64,000 nucleotides of DNA from Gentiana macrophylla (lineage: Eukaryota; Streptophyta; Magnoliopsida; Gentianales; Gentianaceae), in the NCBI GenBank assembly GCA_026214975.1, contig JAOBSW010000441.1:97059-161058 (forward strand), in the 5' to 3' direction. Numbering within the stretch: position 1 is the first letter of the stretch; the number at the start of each line of letters is the position of its first letter. Positions 21,093 to 32,842 of this stretch are shown here, one piece after another. The position numbers were made by a program, and so were the translations under genes. Under the pieces are notes generated by a model. The model was not told the origin of the DNA. It did no database searches and saw only the letters and a list, made by a program, of their open reading frames with translations.

Positions 21093-21977
21093 ATGGCTGT
21101 CTCTTCTAAAATCTCCTTCCTCCTCTTCATCCTCACTCTCTTATCCTCCACTCAAAGAATTCAAGCTAGAGAAAGCCAATTCTTCAACAAAATCCCAAGC
21201 AACAATCTTGCAAATGAAAATCAACCAAAGGAAGAAGATCCTCTGGACAAATTAGAGCAAGAACCAAACTTTATACCAGAGAATCAGAATGGTGGATACG
21301 GCCTCTACGGCCATGAATCAGGCCAGCTTCCTCCCTCCACCACCACCACCACCACCACCACTCCCACCAACGCAAACACAAATCTTCCATTCAAGAATGA
21401 ACCCAATTATGAGTTTGTACCCAAGTACTTGCCCAAGAATTACAACACTGAGGCATATGTCACTGAAGCTGAGGGCTACCACCCTGCCCAAGAAACCAAC
21501 ACCAACAACTACTATAATGCCGGCATTAATGGCGATTCCCAGAACCCAAAACAGGGCTACCCGGCCACAACAACAAACGCCGCCAACGAGGGCGACCATT
21601 ACTACCAGAATTATGGTGGCAACAGTTACAATGGCCAGCAGCAAGGTTTGAATGAGTACAATTTGGGTCAAAAAGGTTACACCACAACAAGTGGTGGGAG
21701 TACTGGGAAGTACTCTAACTACTACAATGCTGCAGAGAAGCAGGGCATGAGTGACACAAGGTTCTTGGAGAATGGGAAGTACTTCTACGATCTCAGTTTG
21801 GAGAAAAATGACAGATACCCTTTTGACAGTACAAGAAGATTTGGTGATCAATACAGGAAATATGGCGGTTATAATGGCAACAGCAATGAGAATACTTATG
21901 ATTTCAACAACAGTGATGGGTTTGAGAATAAAGGTGAGCAGTTTCAAGACATCCAAGATGATGAGATCTTGCCTTGA
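21093..21977 (+). CDS. E6-like secreted protein, intact single exon
   Basis: 294 codons from ATG 21093 (context CTCCATGGCT, good for plants) to TGA 21975-21977. A longer frame reaches upstream to a GTG at 20994, but this ATG begins a clear signal peptide. The order is: hydrophobic signal about residues 5-25 ending near IQARES; an N-terminal segment with QFFNKIP; a Thr run around 83-90; a Tyr/Asn/Gly-rich low-complexity body; and the E6 hallmark GMSDTRFLENGKYFYDL near 223-239. E6 proteins were first found in cotton fibres and are thought to be secreted to the cell wall; their biochemical role is not established. No introns, stops or frameshifts are visible, and this is the only intact host gene in the window. 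Its upstream region has received two transposon insertions. An acidic tail ends the protein. Confidence 0.92.
   Translation: MAVSSKISFLLFILTLLSSTQRIQARESQFFNKIPSNNLANENQPKEEDPLDKLEQEPNFIPENQNGGYGLYGHESGQLPPSTTTTTTTTPTNANTNLPFKNEPNYEFVPKYLPKNYNTEAYVTEAEGYHPAQETNTNNYYNAGINGDSQNPKQGYPATTTNAANEGDHYYQNYGGNSYNGQQQGLNEYNLGQKGYTTTSGGSTGKYSNYYNAAEKQGMSDTRFLENGKYFYDLSLEKNDRYPFDSTRRFGDQYRKYGGYNGNSNENTYDFNNSDGFENKGEQFQDIQDDEILP
21337..21360 (+). repeat. (CCA)8 microsatellite in the E6-like coding region
   Basis: Eight uninterrupted CCA units read in frame as ACC, giving a run of Thr after Ser. Length changes here would alter the protein without shifting the frame. Confidence 0.95.
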
Positions 21978-22665
21978 ATTTATGATGTACTGGATTGTGT
22001 TACAATGTATGTCCTTAAGTTAAGACTTAAGATGTTTGTTTATGTCTTGAAAGTTACTATATATCATAGATTTCTTTATTAAGGGCTTGTCTTAATTACT
22101 ATGTATTTGAGAATCTTAATGTTGTGATCCATCCCATTGTTTGAGATCAGAGGTTAAAGACACACTTTCAGTCACACTCACACATATCATTTGTATTGTT
22201 GAACAGTTGATGAATTCTGTATAAAATCAACATTCATATGTTAGGTATGACCTTGAAAGTGTCAATGTAGTGTTTTTCTAAGAAATATATTGTGTTTAAG
22301 AAGAACAATAACTTATAAAGTGCTAGTGGCTTGAGAAGAAATTGAGGGAATAATGGGTACAAAGTGTCAAGTGTGTATTTAATGATTATCCATGATGTTT
22401 TATCAAATATGGTCTGCCACAGTTACCAAAGACCAAAAAGTGCAGATTTAGTTTAATCTAATTGGCGCCACATTTAGATGGCTTTTATGTTGAAATTTAG
22501 TATTTCACACTATTCTATGTTGTGATACCCACTATTTTTACGAAAGAGAATAAACGTTATTTCGATAATGTACGATATATCATTATTATTTCTATTCATT
22601 TCAAGTGGAGTAAAAGAAATTATGTAGGAGTTGGAGTAAGGGTATTTTGGGAAATGCAATTTCTC
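21978..22665. other. 3' flank of the E6-like gene
   Basis: AT-rich sequence with no second gene. The region 22050-22130 is a plausible polyadenylation zone. Short open frames near 22520-22750 have no coding character. Confidence 0.5.
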
Positions 22666-23249
22666 TGTAACACCCAATACCCTAAACTCCCAACACACAA
22701 CTTCATTTTACTTACATTTTTAAGAAAAGAAAGGAATAAAAGAAGGGAGAAATAAGAAGAGGGAAAAGCGAGGGTTGGAGAAGAAGATTCAACTTTCTCA
22801 CCAACCCACCCGTTGGATTTTCAGATCTTTCATATCAAATCGATCATGACAAAGAGAAGAACAAGATGGTATAAGTTTTTCTTTGATCAAAGTAAGAATC
22901 TGTAAACTCGTTTTTAGATCTAGAGCTATTTTCTAGATCTACAATTTTTCATGCTTTCTTTCATTGATTCAAATTGTTTAAGAGGTTATAATAACCTTGA
23001 ATCCACGTTTTAGGTTAAGGAATCAAAGTGGGTGTTTAGATCTTGAAGGATTCTTGGAGTTTCTTGGAGATTCAAACTTGAGTTCGACTTTGCTTCAAGA
23101 GATTGAGGTAAAGGGACGTTCAACCGAATTTATAGTTGTTAGTTGCTTTGAATCTCGCCCATGAACTGTAGAAATGATAGATTTTGTTTATGCAAGTGTT
23201 AGAAATGGTTTGGAATAAAAAATGTTTTGTTTTGATCTTCAAATCTATA

Positions 23250-23695
23250 GTTCCGCGCAATTGGCGGGCGCCAATAGAGATTTGACGGGCGCAAGTTGCT
23301 AACAATATGTTTATGTTGGCTGTTGGTGGACGCCAGTCTCAATTAGTGGGCGCCAGATAAGTTGGCGGGCACCAATTTTGGGTTGGCGGGCGCCACAGTG
23401 GCAGATCTACATACAACCAAAGCCGCAATTGCCCCTCTTGATCCAAAAAAAATACACTAAAATTTGTACAATGCATATAGTTCGTCCCCCTTTAAATTTT
23501 TTATTTGCCTTTAAGAATTTTATTGCCCACCCTACCCGAGATTTTGCGTCCGGCCCTGGCACCAATGGTAAACAAGGAGGTTTTGTTTCTTTGTTGGCAT
23601 GGCGCCGATTCAAGGTTGGTGGCGCCGATTGGTAATTGGACGACGTCGATTGCACAAGGATAGTCGTTGTTAGCCACTAGCGGGCGCCAATGGGC
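23250..23695 (+). repeat. Dispersed GGCGGGCGCCA motif cluster
   Basis: The motif (G)GGCGCCA with a preceding TTGGCGG or TAGTGG recurs many times on either side of the MITE, making a GC-rich island in AT-rich surroundings. GGCGCC is itself a palindrome. It is non-coding. Confidence 0.7.
23396..23557. mobile_element. 162-bp hAT-type MITE
   Basis: The left end CAGTGGCAGATC and the reverse complement of the right end, CAGGGCCGGACG, form imperfect terminal repeats of the hAT type. The flanks GGGCGCCA (23388-23395) and GGCACCAA (from 23558) look like a target duplication changed by one or two bases; the surrounding array contains GGCGCCAAT, which fits an insertion into one unit. The interior is AT-rich and has no gene. 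Confidence 0.5.
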
Positions 23696-24483
23696 CTTGT
23701 AATGCTGAATCTTGAATAGTTTTCCCTTTTGAAGCATGTTTTAAAGTAAAGCCTTACGTGAACTGTTGTAATGTTAAATGTACGTGTTTTAGTGGTTATG
23801 GCTCTGCACCGTGTCTCTCGGGAGCATTGGAACACTTTCATTGGCCTTACGTGATGGTGACTTGATGATCAATGTCTTACTTGTTATATGATGAAGATAA
23901 GGGTTTGGATTTAGTGGATTTGGCTCAAGATTTTGTGAAGACCTCTACGGATAGAAGCTCCGGATTATTGGAAACCTTATTTCTTAGCCTCATAGATATT
24001 GGATAAAAATCTAATATTTACGTGTATTTTGCAAAGTATATTTTGTACTTACCCTTTATTATATTGTTTCCCACCCCGAGAAGGTGATGCATGTGAAGAG
24101 GTGTACAAGCTTTATGAGGATTGATCTCGTGACTTCTTGATTAGTTTAATGTTTAGCTTTTGTAATATAATAGACTTCGAGTTTTGAGAAGTTAGTACTA
24201 GCTTGGACTATATATCTTTTGGCCGTATCTCTTGATGGATTATCGTTGAACTCTTTTGATTTAATGTTGTAATGGTTGATTTAATGTTGTAATGGAATCA
24301 ACATTGGATTCCTATTCTACCGTTAGTAGTTTTATGTAAACCCGAGTCGCTTTATCTTTCTGCAAATTAAACTTTGATGTTAGTTTTAGAGGCTTACGTA
24401 TATAAGTTAATGAAATTTAAGTTATATACGTCTCGGGCTTCAATTCCTAATAAAGGCTCGGTATTCGAGAACGGGACGTCACA

Positions 24484-24956
24484 CAAGTATTAACTTATTG
24501 CTAACTTGTTTTCAATTCAAATAAAGGTAAATGGTGCGAGTTGAGTTTGAATATTGAGTTTATCAAGTCCAATACATTTCAAAATTTACAACCCCGAATC
24601 CGAACACAAGTTTGACAACACCAGCGAATTCACACTCGAGTACGAATATCTTTGAATTCAATCTAAACTCGAGTTGTATTCGAGCTTATTTTAATGTAAC
24701 AAAAATGTGTTTTACTTGAAAGGAAACGAAAAGACAAATAAAATAAATAAAAAAGAAACAACAAATATTAGATAATCTTGATATATAATATTTTGAGCTA
24801 ATATGCCAAAATAAAATGCAATACTTAAATAAAACTTCTATATGATCGATTTAATTCTCAAATAAAAGCATCAAAATAAAAAATTTAATAAATATCAACC
24901 CACTTTATAAATGAGTTTTCCCAAAATGATTTTAATTCCAATGTGTTTCATGAAAT
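24484..24956. other. AT-rich intergenic sequence
   Basis: No gene, RNA or clear repeat. It is composed mostly of A/T-rich words and separates two probable solo LTRs. Confidence 0.5.
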
Positions 24957-26658
24957 TGTTGGTCCCGAAAAGCAGGGGTTGAAAAAACTCGTTAAATTAA
25001 GACTAATAAAACTTAACTTAAATGAGTTTAGTGACAACCCAAAATTCAAAGAGAGTTTTATGCAAATGATTATAAAGCCTTCAAACAATATTGTACAAAA
25101 CTTGATGAGTGTATATGTGTTCATGTGTGTGCTTGGTGTGAGGTAAATTTGCTTGTGAAAATAAAATGTAGAAATTATAAACACAAAGGTTTATAGTGGT
25201 TCGAGGTGGTGCAATCTCTAAGTCCACTCTTCTCTTGTGAGGTTGGAGGAGTTCACTATCGTTCTTTTACATTGTTACAATATCTACAAAGTGATTGTCC
25301 ATCTATAATTTTAGGCTTCACAATCGAACAATCAATCATTCACAGTTGTCTATGCTGCTTCACGGAAGTTGTTTTGTTGTTCCTTCAAAGGTAGGATTGT
25401 CTCTTCAACGGCTCAACCATACTAACACTTATTCAGCCGACTTCAGTCCTTCATATTTACAGTGCATTAATGATCCGATGAACTTTGTGAAACAAAGTTG
25501 AAAGGTTTTGAATCAATAAGTGATTCTTGTTGAGCTTGATCTTGATGTATAACTTGTAAGTTCAGTAGCTCTTAGAAAAATGCGGCACTTGAATGTTCTT
25601 GATTTAGCTTGAATGCATTAAGAAACGAAGAACTTGGCAGAATATGTTGCTTGCAATATTTCTTAGTAATTGCTCAAAAGTTGTATCACTTAGTTTCAAA
25701 GGTTATTTATATTGATCTTCAAGTCTTGTAATTATAGTGCATATACCCAACGTTTAAATTTGAATCCAATTAACCATTTTTTGGATATATCTGATTATTC
25801 TCTCTGAAATTATGTTACGTCTGATCCTGTGTCATTTCTAGTGACATTTTGACAGTGACAGACTGTCAACCAATAGAATTTCTTGTATATTATGCTCCAA
25901 TGATCCTTGTATCAGTCATTTAAACTTGTCCATTGATTTGCTCCTTGATCAGACGTCCCAAATTAATTGTTATCTTGAAAGATATCTTCAAAATATTCTG
26001 CATGAAGGATTAATAGTACTTGAATTTTTTCAGCTCAGCATTTGATCGTTACTTGGATGGCTTTCCTGCTTGATTGACTTTGCTTAAGTCTTGTTCAACT
26101 CAGCTGACTAGTCTGCTCGACTGATAGTTTTATTCAGCTGATCTGATCCAGGTTAGCTCGATTTAATCTGGATTCTTGATTTGTTGTCTTATCTTGGTTT
26201 GTGAGATCAGAGTACACTATATTTCCAATAACTTGAAGTTTCTCATCACATTTACTTGAACTTCAGATCTTCGACACAAGATCTATAAAGTTATTTCAAG
26301 ACATCACAAACTTATTTGAATATAACTTTATAGCCACGACTTAAATTTTCTTTTCTGAGTTTGAACCCTCAGCCTTCAGTCTTCAATTCTGAGTTTGATC
26401 CCACAGCCTTCATCTTCAAAACTTTATTTGTCCCCTCGGTTTTTAGTTCAGCTTAGCTCTCCTAGACTCCACTGGATTTTAAAACTATTTCTAGGCTATT
26501 GAGAACCTCTCAGCTAACTATTACAGTACTTGTCTGATTAACATATACAATGACATACTCTAAGAAAAACCTGTACATTAGATTCTAGACATTTTCTTTT
26601 ACTTTCATCTATAACAGTTAGTCTGACATTCATTTTCAAAACATATATATTTCTAACA
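24957..26658 (-). mobile_element. Diverged solo LTR of the Sirevirus-like family
   Basis: On the plus strand it starts TGTTGGTCCCGAAAAGC and ends TTTCTAACA, like the LTRs at 9669, 32843 and 45427. It keeps the shared block TTATAGTGGTTCGAGGTGGTGCAATC (25190-25216), the GAGTTTGAACCCTCAG motif (26357-26372) and a minus-strand TATA box (AATATAAATAACC, about 25702-25713). The 1,702-bp length is right. The flanking 5 bp do not match (GAAAT against CGAGC), so it may have lost an internal segment by recombination between different copies. Confidence 0.65.
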
Positions 26659-27574
26659 CGAGCTAACGAGTCAAACATAAGAATACTTGATATTGGCTCA
26701 TTTAGTAGTCGAATTGAGTCTACCACACATCATTTTAAAATAACTATTTTTGTGTAATTGTTTGAAATATATATCCTCAAAATGTTCATTGTTGAAACGT
26801 ATAACAAACAAACGCAATGTTATGTCTTTTGTAATATAATAAAACAAAGAAAGAATTCAATGTGGGGAAGTTGGCCACAGCCGTTGTAGCTAGTATTTTG
26901 TTATGTAGTCGTAGTCCTTAATAAATTTTGCAGGAAGCATGTTACCAGTAGACTAGTAATTGTCCTATTTTAGTCGGCGAGCCCACTGTAGACTACTGGC
27001 CAGAAAAGAGGATACAAAAGGGAAAGCCAAAAGCAACAACTTCCCGGTGGTACTACCCCAATACTACATTTTCTCCGCGAATGACGGCAATAAAATTGAG
27101 ATATGTTGGAAATAGCATTAAGTCCATCCCACTTTTAAAAAACAAAACCAAAAAACACTTAAGGTCCATTACTTTTACATTAAAGCCGCGTTTTAAAGTT
27201 TGGCAGAGTACTATTCTTTAAAAAAAAATAAAAAAATAAAAACGTAGTACCAAATTTACCAAAATTAGGACCTCTAAGTCAGTTTTAATATGCTTAAATT
27301 AACAAGTCATTCATTTTAACGACAAAAGCAAACAAGTCATTGTTCAGAAAAAAAGTGTCATTTCTTAATTTATACTATTTTTTTTTTTTTAATTTTAGAA
27401 AACGATCTCTTCCTCAAGAAAAAAAAAAACCATCTTTTTTTTTTTTTTCCTTTTCGGAAACGAAAGGATAACACCACACACAACCCAAACGGGGTCTGGG
27501 AGCCAGGTTAGACCCTAGTTGATTAACACTAGGGTATGTATCCGAATACGATCTCTTTACTTCCTATTTGTTGA
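26659..27574. other. Intergenic sequence with homopolymer runs
   Basis: No gene recognised. A T-run near 27376-27391 and A- and T-runs near 27420-27450 could pair, but they look like simple repeats. A few motifs resemble LTR debris. Confidence 0.4.
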
Positions 27575-27723
27575 TATCCTTTATTTCAAACTTCTGCTTG
27601 CCCATTGACAGTTTGTTTTCTTTGATAGCTTCTGATCCTTCGTTAATCAAGGCCAGCTTGTCCGAAGTTTCCTTTGCTGTTTTGCAAAATTTTACCCTCA
27701 TGAACATGTTGTTGTCCAAAGTC
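27575..27723 (-). pseudogene. Scrap of a Sirevirus-like gag
   Basis: On the minus strand the translation reads TLDNNMFMRVKFCKTAKE, then a segment with EGSEAIKENKL and KQKFEIKDINK. This aligns one-to-one with the gag of elements B and C (TLDSNMYMKVKDCKTAKE, then EG-DAIKKNKI). About 50 codons survive; the flanks are unrelated. It is a small relic in open intergenic DNA, more diverged than B and C. Confidence 0.75.
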
Positions 27724-27822
27724 AATCGGGTTGGACCGGATCCGACCGGGTCGGATCATTTCTACTATTTCTTTATGTTTATACATATATTAAATGACTT
27801 TTTCTTTTGTCGTATATGTAGG

Positions 27823-28650
27823 ATGTAATATCTCCGGGATGGATCAAAGATCCACGATTACGCAGCGGAAACTACAAGATCTAGATCTAGTCAACCAAAA
27901 TACATAAATATAATAGATCTAATCTACGAGAATGATAGATTGCTTACTTGTTTATTGTGAATAAACTCCATGAACAATCTTTGTAGATGCGCGGTTGAGA
28001 AGCCATAATCTTCCAACGCAGATCTCCAAGCAACACCAAGTGGATGGTGTTTCACGCCGCCGGACCTCCCGATATGATACCGAAAAATCCCAAGATTTTT
28101 CCAACTCGAACCCTAAGAATAAAGGCCGAAATTTTCAGCCAATTTCTCTTGTGAATAGTGACATGAATAGTGATTTTTTGGTACAATGGAGAACACTTCT
28201 TATATAGGAGAGAGATCATTGTACCACAATGATTTAATTTAATTAATGAATAATCAATCAAATAAATCCTTTTCCATAAAAGATAAATCTAATATTTTCC
28301 CAAACAAATTAGGATAAATAAAAGATCATTATCTAATATATTAATTATTTAACCAATAAATAATTAAGCACATGTCATATAATAACACAAGAAAACAAAT
28401 TCCTTGTTAATAATATATACATATTGGCGCCAATACCTAATTAAATAGGTCATGGCGAAATTCACCAAACCGGTCGAGTCCATGAAAAAATGTCTTTTCC
28501 ATGTTTTTAATCATTTAATCAACTAAACAATTAATTCACATATCAATTAAAGCAATTGCAATGCTACTATTTAATTATAATCGAGTTGTGACGACGGAAA
28601 ACATATATGCTATATTAGGAGCGTCGGGGGGGCCATGGACCTATAACCGA
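27823..28650 (-). mobile_element. LTR-like end of another copia element
   Basis: Read on the minus strand it has a TATA box (CCTATATAAGAAGTG, about 28195-28209), a leader, and ends with TTTCCGCTGCGTAATCGTGG, a phrase typical of copia LTR 3' ends. A similar promoter string CCTATAAATAAGAAGTG occurs on the plus strand at 30354-30370, so a related end may lie there in the opposite orientation. The borders are uncertain, and no gag or pol lies between them. Confidence 0.4.
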
Positions 28651-29923
28651 GTAGCTCCAATAAATTAAATAAAATTATTCATCGGACAGAATAATTATAT
28701 CCAATATATTAATTCCGGGATTACACCACCATAAACCCGAAACTGAACTCTGCCGAATATAGATAACTTACACTCAATCATGAGTTGATAAGGTGTCCAC
28801 TGATATAATCATTACATACGGATAAATCCTTCATAGACTGTTCATTTCGAGTCGGGATATTTCCGTAAACCCTTCTCGAAACATATTATCCTTTTTTACC
28901 ATTAACCCCCTAGTGATCAATTAGTTCACATACCAGACTAGTAGCTAATAGACGATTATGGTTGATGAGATCTATAATCACTTTAATAAGTTTGATACTT
29001 AAAAGTCTCTAGGCTGATGTACTATTAAACAAGACATTGATAGTACAAAGCAGACTAGCACGTATTAGAGATCTTCTTCTGTCTTTAAGGCGGGGATAGA
29101 TCTCGCCTATCAAAGTGTAGAGACACTGGGACCTGCGTGGGCGTGTATTAGAGAATGTGTACGTTAGATCGACCCACTTACATTAAGTGTCGCACTATGT
29201 GGCAATTGTGTAATTATCCCAGGACCGGAGTCTACATGGCATCACGGTGTGGATTGTCATGCTTCGACACTATTGAGGTTTCCTCCTAGCCATGAGGCGA
29301 TCATGCAGTAGTGATTGTGTGTGATATTGAAGCATGCGGAGTATACGTGTTAGTTCGTCCGAGAATCGCGTATCCTATGATTGGGATTGAATATCCGAAA
29401 TGACCTTCTTTAAGGAATGTTTAGCTCTCGTGAATCTTTGCAAAGTGGGAGTAAATGTGTTATTTCGAGAGAGCTTGATGTCCAGATTATAAGATACGGT
29501 CATTGATGTTTTGACACTCGACGAACGACCGTATGGATATTATTACAGCGATAGGATTGTAAGTTACACGGTAACTGTTTCACATGAAAGGTAGTAGGTA
29601 TTGCATTTGACTCTTCCGATGATTGGGGGTCACGGTGTGTTGCTAGATGCTATCCCGTGATCGATAGGCATGAAGAGCATTTTCGTAATTGCACTTTGTG
29701 TCTACGGCCAACATATTCGGAAGCCTATCGGGTCACACACATAAGAACATCTAGCCGGATTAAAATGTGGTTATAGTTGATAACCAAATAAGGAAAGAAT
29801 TTATCTCATACTATAAAAGGTTATAGTGGTAAATTAATGTGGTGGTATTTATTTATTATGTATAAATATAATACAAGATATTAATTATGGTGATTAATTA
29901 AATATATGTATTTAGATACATAC

Positions 29924-29928
<5 letters not shown>
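28651..29928. other. Retrotransposon-like non-coding block
   Basis: No readable gene on either strand. The base composition at 29080-29760 is more balanced than its surroundings, which suggests the body of a non-autonomous or heavily mutated retroelement. Nothing further can be supported. Confidence 0.35.

Positions 29929-30009
<81 letters not shown>
29929..30009. repeat. (TA)n microsatellite of about 80 bp
   Basis: Uninterrupted alternating TA for roughly 80 bases. Its length is likely polymorphic and prone to assembly error. Confidence 0.98.
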
Positions 30010-30011
<2 letters not shown>

Positions 30012-32837
30012 CAAATTAATTAATCATAGTATTATTTTAATTAAAGAAAATCTCAAATCTCAAATTAGTGGGGAGAGAGGGATGCCTTTTTCAAGTGTAT
30101 ATGATACATTTGAATTGTGGAATTTAATTAATAAGATTACCATAATATTAATATTAGATATTAATTGATTTTGAAAAAATAGATTTATGGTAATAAGATA
30201 AAGATATTTTCAATACAAGATATTGTCAATATATATCTTGGAAATATATTTAATATAAGATATTGAATATTAATATAAATCAATCAAATATATTTTTCTT
30301 ATTTTACTAGTAAAATGTTTTCTTCCTTTCAACTGTATTTGGGGCGCCAATTTCCCTATAAATAAGAAGTGAGTGTCAATCTCTTTGGTACATCACAACT
30401 CCAAGATGAAAGATTTAGATTCGCAAAACGATACATGAAAAAAAAAACGAGATCTGGTGGTGATCGGCCGATTGGCGGCGGCGAGGCGACTCTTTGCCGC
30501 GTCGTTTGACCGGTCAAAGCTGGTGGATCTCCAAATTTTGTTTTGTCTATTTTGTGTTTCTATATGGTTCATAGTTGTGATTAATATCTCCTTTGTTTAG
30601 TTGTGTCATATGGCTAACTAATGGTTCAAATAGTTTGGACCATTGGGATGCCACATGACATTAAAATAGTAACGGTCTTTCCAAACTTTGTTTGGAATAG
30701 GCCTAGGCCCTTTCCAAATATTTGATTTGGGAAAAGGCCTAGGCCTAGGCCACTTTTAAAATTTTGATTTTGGAGTGTGGCCAGGCATATTAACCAAAAT
30801 ATTGACATTTCCAAATTATGTTTGGAATAGGCCTAGGCCAAAGCCTTTTTCAAAATTTTGATTTTGGAATGGGTCAAGGTAGATGCCTTTTGGTTTAGGA
30901 AACCAAAGGCATCCATTTTGATTAATTAGGAATCAAAAGAAAACAAAAAAAAGACCTAATTTTAATTTTGATTTATTTTTGGAATAGTTCTAATTAATTA
31001 AAATTAAAACTGAAATCGGTTTAAAATTAATCGTTAATTTTATTTCGATTTAAGTAGTTAATTGATTGGATAAATTATTTAATAGATTAAACATTAATTG
31101 ATTAATCAAGACACAAGTAGTTAAGTTTTTAATTATATCCTTTTCATAAGATGTTATTGTATGGATTAGATATAGTAGATATAATATGATTATATGGACC
31201 CCGATTGATCATGGACTCGACCAATATGATAGATGTGAATGATTTTATTTTCTGTTGGATTTTAAATTTGTCCTAGGCCGTTATGAAGAACGTGACCTAG
31301 TTTATTTTCTGCATTTATCTCATTCCTGTTATCTCCCCCAGTGTACGGCGGGTATATTTATTTTATTAGATAGAATTAAATGTAACAAGAATGGAAAGGA
31401 AGATGAAGACCAAAGAAAGAACAAAATAATGATCCTATTAGAGAATGGAGGATTAAAGATTCTATTGGCGGTTGCAGCTACCTTTAGATTGTGACCCATG
31501 GTTTCGTCAGTTTGTATTCGAAATCGCACCTAGGAAAAGTCCATGATCATACCGGTTACTTTACGCATTTATTTATTTTGTGTTGGTATTTATTTTATAT
31601 GATACGATAGATGAATGACTAGGCATGAGATTGATAAATGTGTAGGATATATATCTATAGAGATATATATATTTGATGAGACCATGATTAAATTTAATTA
31701 AGTGAATTAATTTACATAAATACTTCCACAACAAAAATCAAGTCGAAATATTGTCTCCCAATATTATAACGACGGTGAAGAGCCCTTGATCGGATCCAAC
31801 TGATCGACCACCGTCGGGAGTTGACCTACCTCGTGTATATCGTCGTTATTGAGATATGATCGTATGAGATCTCGTGAACATTGGGTTATGACTTGACTAG
31901 AGTATTTCAGTGATTGGCCACCGTCAGGGCCGTATGACTTTAGAGATAAGGGGTTGACTAACACATAGTGATGTGTATCGCCAAAGAGTTGACTAGTCAA
32001 CCACTGAGAATTACATAGTGATGTGATTGGTAAAGTGTTACCTACCTTTCAAAATTATTTTGATTGATTGACCACCGCCGGAAATCAAGTACCTAGATTG
32101 GATCTCAGCCACTAAAGAATTTTGGAAAATTCTTGAAAGTCAATTGGGAGTAGTTGACTAGTGGGAGCAAAATCATAAACCAAAAGACCATTTTGATTTT
32201 GCGTGTATAAAAAACAACACTCTTTTATTTTCATTTTAGGGTGTAGTTTTTAGCAAACTTTATATTTATGTTTTTTTCTCGATTAGTAAAACCAAATTAT
32301 GACGGTTACCGTTTGAGAAACGTTCTTAAATATGGTTAAGAAATTTTAATCCTTTTAAATAAGCAATGACACGAGCAACCCCGTTATAGTAGTTAGAGAC
32401 AAGGAGACTACATATTTGATGTAGTGCTCCAAGACATTAATTATTAATGAGAACGGAAGATCATGATATGGTAAAATCATTTGAAATAAGTTTCAACGAA
32501 TTAATCATATATTGGATACGATCCAAGATGATCATTCTGTCATACGATGACAATTAATTCAAACGTTGAATAAGAATGACCGCATCGAATTTTGGAAAGG
32601 TTGTTTTCAAAATTGTAAGATTTAAGTATCGACTTATTTCTTTAATCATTGCTTAAAGGTTAATTAAATAGTCAATGTTTTGAATACGATTCAAAAGGTT
32701 AAATAAACTATTTAATAAACTTTAAAATTTCTTTATGAAATGAAATTAAAGACATGGCTCTTGTGATCTTTCTTAAGTCTTATGAAGATTACAATAAGAA
32801 ACATTTTTCAAGTGCTTAAAGGATTAAAAAGGAAAGT
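30010..32837. other. Gene-free retroelement debris left of element B
   Basis: Includes the LTR-like promoter string near 30354, a locally repeated AGGCCTAGGCC region (30660-30880), and AT-rich sequence to 32837. Because 32837 continues at 47085 once element B is removed, the right part probably belongs to the old copia element D. No gene was recognised. Confidence 0.4.
30660..30885 (+). repeat. Tandem-like repeat with AGGCCTAGGCC
   Basis: The string TTTCCAAA(C/T)T(A/T)TGTTTGGAATAGG followed by CCTAGGCC occurs at about 30678 and 30808, with CAAAATTTTGATTTTGGA(A/G) copies between and after them, giving roughly two 130-bp units. The palindromes AGGCCT and CCTAGG alternate. Confidence 0.7.
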
Positions 32838-32842
32838 TAGGG

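Larger units (their letters stand above)
22666..24483 (+). mobile_element. Probable solo LTR of a chromovirus-like gypsy element
   Basis: The block begins TGTAACACCC and ends GAGAACGGGACGTCACA, the start and end pattern of Tekay/Del-type LTRs in plants. An AG-rich leader-like stretch (22725-22800) and the phrase GAGGTAAAGGGACG near 23105 fit too. There is no internal coding region or second LTR. I could not find a matching 5-bp duplication (left TTCTC), so a truncated LTR is equally possible. A MITE sits inside at 23396-23557. Around 23260-23400 and 23580-23690 the sequence repeats GGCGGGCGCCA. Confidence 0.45.

Noticed and set aside
21318..21956. Long minus-strand frame (212 codons) opposite the E6-like gene
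   Set aside because: It mirrors the Tyr/Asn/Gly-rich coding strand, is mostly Val/Ile/Gly runs, and has no upstream signals.
24258..24297. Short tandem TTTAATGTTGTAATGG-type repeat as a feature
   Set aside because: Only two units; too small to interpret.
22666..24483. Claiming a confirmed solo LTR
   Set aside because: The ends look right but no target duplication matches, so it is listed only as probable.
29929..30009. CRISPR-like or hairpin array
   Set aside because: It is a simple TA microsatellite with no spacers.
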